Shown: one piece after another, positions 34,301-38,166 of the stretch
Position numbering within the stretch: position 1 is the stretch's first letter
Layout of the letters: every line of letters starts with the position of its first letter
NCBI GenBank assembly: GCA_910577945.1
Contig: CAJTNI010000015.1
Span: forward strand, 1-38,166
DNA from: an uncultured Christensenella sp.
GTDB lineage: Bacteria > Bacillota > Clostridia > Christensenellales > Pumilibacteraceae
Length of the DNA stretch: 38,166 nucleotides
Reading direction: 5' to 3'
Program-made: the position numbers and the translations under genes
The notes under the pieces: model-generated
What the model saw: the letters and a program-made list of their open reading frames with translations, nothing else
Told to the model about the DNA's origin: nothing
Database searches by the model: none

Positions 34301-36585
34301 GCGATATCAATACCAAAGAGGAAAAGAAAAAGCGCAATCTCGAAGAGCTCGAAAAGCTACGCGCCGATTTGGAACAGCTTATCGCGAGCAACGAAAAGCT
34401 CGCCGCCATTTCCGACAACCTCGACGGCATGAAATCGGAAAAGACGGAATTGCAGGCGTCGCTTGCCGCCGAGCTCGAAAAGGCGCAGGCGGAATACGCG
34501 GCATACTGCGCGCGCTTGGAAAAGGTCAAGGCGGAGCAGGAGCTCGCCGCCAAGGTGGACGGTCTTACGCCTATATTGGTTGACGTAAACAATACCGACC
34601 ACGAAATGCGCATGCTGCAAAACAAGCTCGAAAAGCAGGAGAAGGAGCGCGAGACGCTCAAAGCCGAGGTTAGCGCGGCAAAGACTCAGCTCATGAACAC
34701 GAGCGATTTCGACGCCATGAACGAGCTGAACGGAGTCATCTCCGAGACCAACGCGCGCATTTCCGATATCGAAAAGGAAGTGACCAAAGCGACCAAGCGC
34801 AAGTCCGAGCTCAAAGTGGAGCTAAATTCGCACCGTCGCAAAGCGCTCGACTTTATCGACAAGAACGATATTCCGCTCGAATCGGTCATCGCCGCCGAGG
34901 ACGCGGTTATCGGCGATATCGAAATGGAGACGCTCAAAGCCGAGCGTGCCAAGGACAAAGAGGATGCGGAGCGCCGCGTAGTAGAGGCGCAAGCCGTTTA
35001 CGACGATTTGTCCGCGTCGTCCGACGATATCACGCTCGTCGCAATGGAGGTTGCGGCAAGCATAAAGGATTTGGAGGACGAGTTGGCTGGCATGCAAGCC
35101 GAGCTTGAAGAGCTCAACGCCAAAATGGAAGAGGCGAGCGAGGACGACAAGCTCATGCTCATGGTCGACCACGGCAATCTCACCGACAAGATAGAGGAGC
35201 AGCAGGAAAAACTCAAACAGGCGCAGTTGGACGGCACAAAGCGCAAAATCGAAGCGCAGAACGACTACGACGCCAGGCTCGACGCGGCAAAGCACGCTTT
35301 GGACGAGGCGAACCAAGAGTTCCAGAACTATTGCGCCAAGTACGACGTACTCGTCAACAACACCAACCCGCTCGACCTCGTGCTGTCGGGTAGCGGCATT
35401 ATCAGCCAAGAGCAGAAAAAGCGCGAGGCGGAAAACCTCAAAAAGCAGCTCGAAAAGAGCAAGAACGAAATCGAGCAGGCTCGGCTCGCCGCGCAAATGG
35501 CGCAGATGGAAGCGGAGCAAGCCCGAGTCGACGCGGCTCGCGCATCCGACGAGGCTCGCGAGGAAGCGGAGCGTTCCGCGCGCGAGGCTATGGAAAAAGC
35601 CGAGCAAGCGCGTTTGGAAGCGGAAGAGTCCGCGCGCCGTCAAGTAGAGGAAGCGGAGAACGCGCGCAGAGAGGCGGAAGAAGCCGCCGAGCGTGCGCGT
35701 CAAGAAGCCGAGGAGGCTGCGGAAAAAGCGCGTCAAGAGGCTGCGGACGAGGCGGAGCGCGCCCGTAAAGAGGCGGAGGAAGCTGCCGAGCGCGCGCGTC
35801 AGGAGGCCGAGGAGGCAGCCGAAAAGGCGCGTAAAGAGGCTGAGGACGCAATAGCCGCGGAGACCGAGGAGGCAAAGCGCAAGGCTGAGGAAGAAGCCGA
35901 GGAAGCGCGCCGCAAAGCCGAAGAAGAGGCGGAAGAGGCAAAGCGCAAGGCGCAAGAGGAAATCGAGGCAATGCGCAAGAAAGCCGAGGAGGAAGCCGAG
36001 GCTAAGCGCTTGGAGGAAGAGGCTAAGCGCAAGGAAGAGGAAGAGCGTCAAAAGGCCGAGGCTGACCGCAAAGCGGCTATCGACAAAAAGATTCAAGTTC
36101 GCAAAGAGCAGATTATCGCAATTCGCAACAATATGAAGGACGTCAAGGGCGAGGACGACGCAAAGAACCTGCGCGAGCAGCTGTATTCTTCGCAGCTCAC
36201 CTACGACGAGGACGAGCGCGGGTCTACCGAGCTTATGGACTTCTACAACAAAACGATGGACGATATTCAGCATGCGGGCGAGGTCGCGACGCTGCGCGCG
36301 GAAAACGCCAAAAAGCCGCAGCGCGTCGTGCGCAAGGTTACGGAGCGCGTCAACCGCATCGCAAGGAGCAAGAACGGCAGACGCCCCGGCGCAAGACCGG
36401 GCGCACGTCCCGGCGCGAGACCGGGCGCGAGAGCGGGTGCACGTCCCGCGGCGCGCTCCGGCGCAAGGCCTGCCGCAAGACCGGGCGCAAGACCTGGCGC
36501 ACGTCCCGGCGCGAGACCGGGAGCAAGACCGGGAGCAAGACCGGGAGCACGTCCCGGCACGCGTCCGCCTAACAGACCCAAATAA
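31387..36585 (+). CDS. Giant type I membrane protein with long cytosolic coiled coil
   Basis: A 1732-residue protein of no family I recognise. A signal peptide (residues 1 to about 36, ending AKA) precedes an outside region (about 37-630) of beta-rich character resembling its neighbour. One membrane segment lies at about 634-658. The cytosolic part is about 1070 residues: a Pro/Gln/Ala linker (about 690-760), a charged stretch, a coiled coil from about 894, an 11-residue repeat helix at about 1422-1542, and fifteen RPGA-type repeats (about 1666-1725) ending RPPNRPK. Such a large cytosolic coiled coil on a secreted-type ectodomain suggests a scaffold joining the envelope to an internal structure, which is inference. 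ATG 31387 follows AAGAGGTGAG at 31373-31382; the gene lies 12 bases after its partner. Confidence 0.85.
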   Translation: MTRISIKRKLLLISVALLFVVAAVLFTVFGSTGAKAEGNEAGDASSATQKISLEMDVNGINASIGNQDTLDSSPSAITANNGRNYKTRVVTATAAVDWYASANQITGLVGANYNFVADGIIKDSNSFDVAVQQSVYIVVTANELGSGRFTVDLVDRTNANNRITVTFSVGISGTLAPIADSGVTSVRVGGKVVDGVEDKSERIWSPSNFSDFVLNLEDRLKGRALYYGGGTEPSGWNTLVGIPGDETKPRVISSVEHLSIVTDGSAGDTGISLVDGAITKVVRTNPSGSEHFAPSASAYLSLTANTINAYTSGKDGYKDENGADKPMSEREKIFWGDTHYIQVRVVSNDDSQKAFLIRIPVKFLPSNPQTKELRPSLLKFNVRSEYTYDISRQNYYDGNNTLLEAGSEARTKAVETGYKAVILRPTDIVEYSFPATEAYGNSMKFAWQSITTSETSDYLIEKYDPDNLNQDPDTMYPTALKITVLTNDSHIVDVGVDYYTSEGRQRPLTVSLSLIGYGNYSITLRSINNTQAVTYNALTDEAFLELQKDGYQMTGARPYADGENSDFNTNMLAVSFNQNMLSIKPNADNISGQVGAKVEMDFVNDRNEKITVVSEMFTVDITGEDFFVMFPGWRGWLIIAACILGGIILILFIVWIFIHSISKHKQDELATQAPVSSYIIKLNSTIAATQAQQRMAADAALSQASTQMLLGAGPTGTPAADPNTLQLASGIPSQPAPTMSVPGSGPVMSEPQPTVPQEQGEDYDELIAKYISDDELLERIFKEKYEPRGMVRRTFFKSKDLQARELEKEKKRIIDRYKSPMPMDEAIMSEEELKSADVKSAPSETSEPQETEEAPAIYVIDLGFDPDSPLYVENTATDEFSAEKIDIDVSPEESNLRSIEKRLDILARELAELGSRLDKVNSESGKAKSIEDDLREKIAKAEADDEQYGKDIEDLEFKLASAKQKEKERITRDINTKEEKKKRNLEELEKLRADLEQLIASNEKLAAISDNLDGMKSEKTELQASLAAELEKAQAEYAAYCARLEKVKAEQELAAKVDGLTPILVDVNNTDHEMRMLQNKLEKQEKERETLKAEVSAAKTQLMNTSDFDAMNELNGVISETNARISDIEKEVTKATKRKSELKVELNSHRRKALDFIDKNDIPLESVIAAEDAVIGDIEMETLKAERAKDKEDAERRVVEAQAVYDDLSASSDDITLVAMEVAASIKDLEDELAGMQAELEELNAKMEEASEDDKLMLMVDHGNLTDKIEEQQEKLKQAQLDGTKRKIEAQNDYDARLDAAKHALDEANQEFQNYCAKYDVLVNNTNPLDLVLSGSGIISQEQKKREAENLKKQLEKSKNEIEQARLAAQMAQMEAEQARVDAARASDEAREEAERSAREAMEKAEQARLEAEESARRQVEEAENARREAEEAAERARQEAEEAAEKARQEAADEAERARKEAEEAAERARQEAEEAAEKARKEAEDAIAAETEEAKRKAEEEAEEARRKAEEEAEEAKRKAQEEIEAMRKKAEEEAEAKRLEEEAKRKEEEERQKAEADRKAAIDKKIQVRKEQIIAIRNNMKDVKGEDDAKNLREQLYSSQLTYDEDERGSTELMDFYNKTMDDIQHAGEVATLRAENAKKPQRVVRKVTERVNRIARSKNGRRPGARPGARPGARPGARAGARPAARSGARPAARPGARPGARPGARPGARPGARPGARPGTRPPNRPK
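35650..36012 (+). repeat. Eleven imperfect 33-bp repeats coding hendecad helix
   Basis: Eleven consecutive 33-base units encode 11-residue blocks such as AAERARQEAEE, AAEKARQEAAD and KAEEEAEEARR, without gaps in frame. An 11-residue period favours a straight or slightly right-handed coil, or a single stable charged helix, rather than the heptad coil that precedes it. Confidence 0.85.
36382..36561 (+). repeat. Fifteen 12-bp tandem repeats coding RPGA
   Basis: Fifteen four-residue units, mostly RPGA with variants RAGA, RPAA, RSGA and RPGT, form the C-terminus of the giant coiled-coil protein. The DNA units differ at wobble positions but remain close enough for slippage, so copy number may vary between strains. 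Confidence 0.9.
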
Positions 36586-36708
36586 ACCGAGTGCCGCACA
36601 CGGCTTTGCGCGATTGGAGCGTAAAGCAAAGCGGGCAAAGCAGGTACGGTAAAGTAAGAATTCGGCAATGCGCCGAGACAACTATCTAATAAATGCGAGG
36701 AACATTTT

Positions 36709-38166
36709 ATGGAAGCACAAGACAAGACGACCTTTTCCCTCGACGATGAGGAAATCGTAGAAGAGGAAGTCATCGAGCGCGACGAGGAATACGACGACGG
36801 CAGCGAAGATGACTACGACGACTACGACGATTACGATGATTACGAGGAGGAAGGCGACTACGACGATTACGAGGAAGAGCCTGAGGAAGAGGACTACGAC
36901 GACGGGTACAGCGACGATTACTACGACGACCGTCTGAATAAGGTTCTCGACGAGATTGCCGAGCTTAAACGAGGCATGGTTCCCGCCACTCAGCAGCCGC
37001 AGCAGCCCATTATGCCGCCGCCCATGCCTCAGTATATATATCAGCCGTCCGCGCCTTCGGCGGGCAGCGAGGTTGTCATGTACAACGAGATTTCGCGGCT
37101 CCGAGACGAGCTCGCGAAAAATCAGAGCAGCTTGGAAATGCAAAAGGAGCTTGCGCGTATCAAAGAGGATATGGTGCGAGACCAGCGCTATGCCGAGGCT
37201 CAGTACGGCGCTGAAATAAAGCGGTTACAGGATAAAATCGAGGACTTACTAAAAAACGCAGACGGCCCTCAAGGTGAATTGCCGTACACGGAGACGGCAC
37301 GCATTGAGGGCGGTAAATCTCTTGATTTCGATAAGCTGTTAAATATCAACGAGGCGATTTTGCGCAATTCCAAGGACGGCGACGCGCGCATTCAGAACGA
37401 GATTGCGCAGATTAAGCGTCAGCTGGAAGCCGTTCCGTCGTTGGACGAGCTCAATCGCGCCGTTGCCGCCGTCAAAAAGGCGGCGAGCGGCATGGACTCG
37501 ATTGGAGCGGACACTCTTTCCAAGCTGTCCGCCGATATCGCCGCGCTCAAAACGGCGGTCGAGGAAAAGGGCGGCGCCGCGCCCGCAGCGCAAGCCGTTG
37601 CTACGACGGTAACGGTAAAAGCGTCGGACGGCGATATTGCCGCCAGCGAGCTTTTGCGTCAGCTGTACGAGCTCAAAAACGTAATCGGCAGCACGTCGTC
37701 GGCTACGGTCGCGCGCACGCAAGCCGTGCTCGACTTTATCGGCGAGTTCAAAAAAGTAGGGTACGACGTACATTCGCAAACGACGTCGTTCAAGGATAAG
37801 TTACAGGCGGTTTACGCATTTGCCAAAAAGCTCGACGAGAGCGGCGAGTCGGAGGTCGTGGATTTGTTGTCCGCGCTCGACGGCATGGTCGCGGAGCTTG
37901 CGGACACCGCGCTCACCCGTGAAGTATTTGCCGACCTCGCAGCATACTACGCGGAAAAGGGCGCGTCCACCGTCACTCTCGGCATGCGCGACGCCGCCGA
38001 ACGCTTTTTCAATCTGTGCGACAGACTGAACGGCGCGCAGGTAAGCGCGTACGGCGACTACCTGCCCGATATTTCGGCGGAGCTCAACAAGCTCGAAAGC
38101 AATCGCAAGGAGACCGAAAACCGCGAAAAGCTGGCTAAGGTTACGGAAGCGCTCGCGGCAACGCCG
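36709..38166 (+). CDS. Acidic-tract coiled-coil protein, incomplete at window end
   Basis: The frame is open for 486 codons and leaves the window without a stop. No signal peptide or membrane segment is seen, so it is probably cytosolic. Residues about 10-75 are an extreme Asp/Glu/Tyr tract with units such as DDYDDYDDY. A Pro/Gln-rich linker (about 92-115) follows, then helical, coiled-coil-prone segments (about 125-185, 215-290 and beyond) and an Ala-rich linker near 285-300. The region from about 310 looks like a helical-bundle domain that I do not recognise. ATG 36709 follows GAGGAA at 36697-36702. It lies 123 bases after the giant coiled-coil gene with no terminator or promoter visible between, so it probably shares that transcript. 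Confidence 0.85.
   Translation, partial: MEAQDKTTFSLDDEEIVEEEVIERDEEYDDGSEDDYDDYDDYDDYEEEGDYDDYEEEPEEEDYDDGYSDDYYDDRLNKVLDEIAELKRGMVPATQQPQQPIMPPPMPQYIYQPSAPSAGSEVVMYNEISRLRDELAKNQSSLEMQKELARIKEDMVRDQRYAEAQYGAEIKRLQDKIEDLLKNADGPQGELPYTETARIEGGKSLDFDKLLNINEAILRNSKDGDARIQNEIAQIKRQLEAVPSLDELNRAVAAVKKAASGMDSIGADTLSKLSADIAALKTAVEEKGGAAPAAQAVATTVTVKASDGDIAASELLRQLYELKNVIGSTSSATVARTQAVLDFIGEFKKVGYDVHSQTTSFKDKLQAVYAFAKKLDESGESEVVDLLSALDGMVAELADTALTREVFADLAAYYAEKGASTVTLGMRDAAERFFNLCDRLNGAQVSAYGDYLPDISAELNKLESNRKETENREKLAKVTEALAATP

Noticed and set aside
36382..36561. Tandem repeats as a CRISPR array
   Set aside because: The units are 12 bp, contiguous, in frame and coding; there are no spacers.
34822..36681. 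619-codon open frame on the minus strand opposite the giant coiled-coil gene
   Set aside because: It mirrors the biased codons of the Ala/Glu/Arg repeats; its product is low in complexity, has no ribosome binding site and no recognisable domain.

Overview
This window looks like chromosome from an uncultured, probably gut-associated Clostridia-type Bacillota. It has a Firmicutes-order mraZ-rsmH-ftsL-PBP-mur cluster, a PASTA-bearing SpoVD/FtsI-type transpeptidase, a lon-engB pair, a SPOCS-like spore-envelope protein and GGAGG-type ribosome binding sites. Base composition is moderately GC-rich from about position 1020 onward. The species cannot be named from the sequence alone. I saw no rRNA, tRNA or CRISPR array.

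Layout. (1) Positions 2-1019 are the AT-richer 3' part of a large serine recombinase broken by two single-base frameshifts, a decayed mobile-element edge. It overlaps by one base a host-like DUF4085-type gene. A terminator and a strong promoter follow, then a NUDIX gene killed by one in-frame TAA. (2) Positions 2726-10635 are housekeeping genes: malic enzyme, HAD phosphatase, Lon protease with EngB, a SPOCS-like protein, a metallophosphoesterase, and threonine ammonia-lyase on the minus strand. (3) Positions 10904-22841 are the division and cell-wall cluster: mraZ with an apparent MraZ operator over its own promoter, rsmH, ftsL-like, a terminator, PBP, murE, mraY, murD and ftsW, then two related polytopic membrane proteins. 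murF, murG, murC and ftsQ are absent from it. (4) Positions 23095-25354 hold a minus-strand serC-serA operon. (5) Positions 25563-38166 hold a near-consensus promoter, a 5' stem-loop and three very large or unusual genes, the last running off the window.

The final three genes are the most unusual part. The first encodes a 1896-residue secreted type I membrane protein with an RCC1-like propeller and a Lys-rich cytosolic tail. The second encodes a 1732-residue type I membrane protein with about 1070 cytosolic residues: coiled coil, an 11-residue-repeat helix and an Arg-rich RPGA repeat tail. The third encodes a soluble protein that starts with an extremely acidic Asp/Glu/Tyr tract. I infer, without proof, an envelope-spanning assembly whose basic tails meet an acidic cytosolic partner.

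Regulation. Many promoters are readable, with -35 and -10 boxes 16-19 bp apart and mostly 17. At several genes (8620, 20813, 10635 minus and perhaps 18139) the -10 box sits 5-9 bases before the start codon with no Shine-Dalgarno, implying leaderless or nearly leaderless mRNAs beside ordinary SD-led genes.
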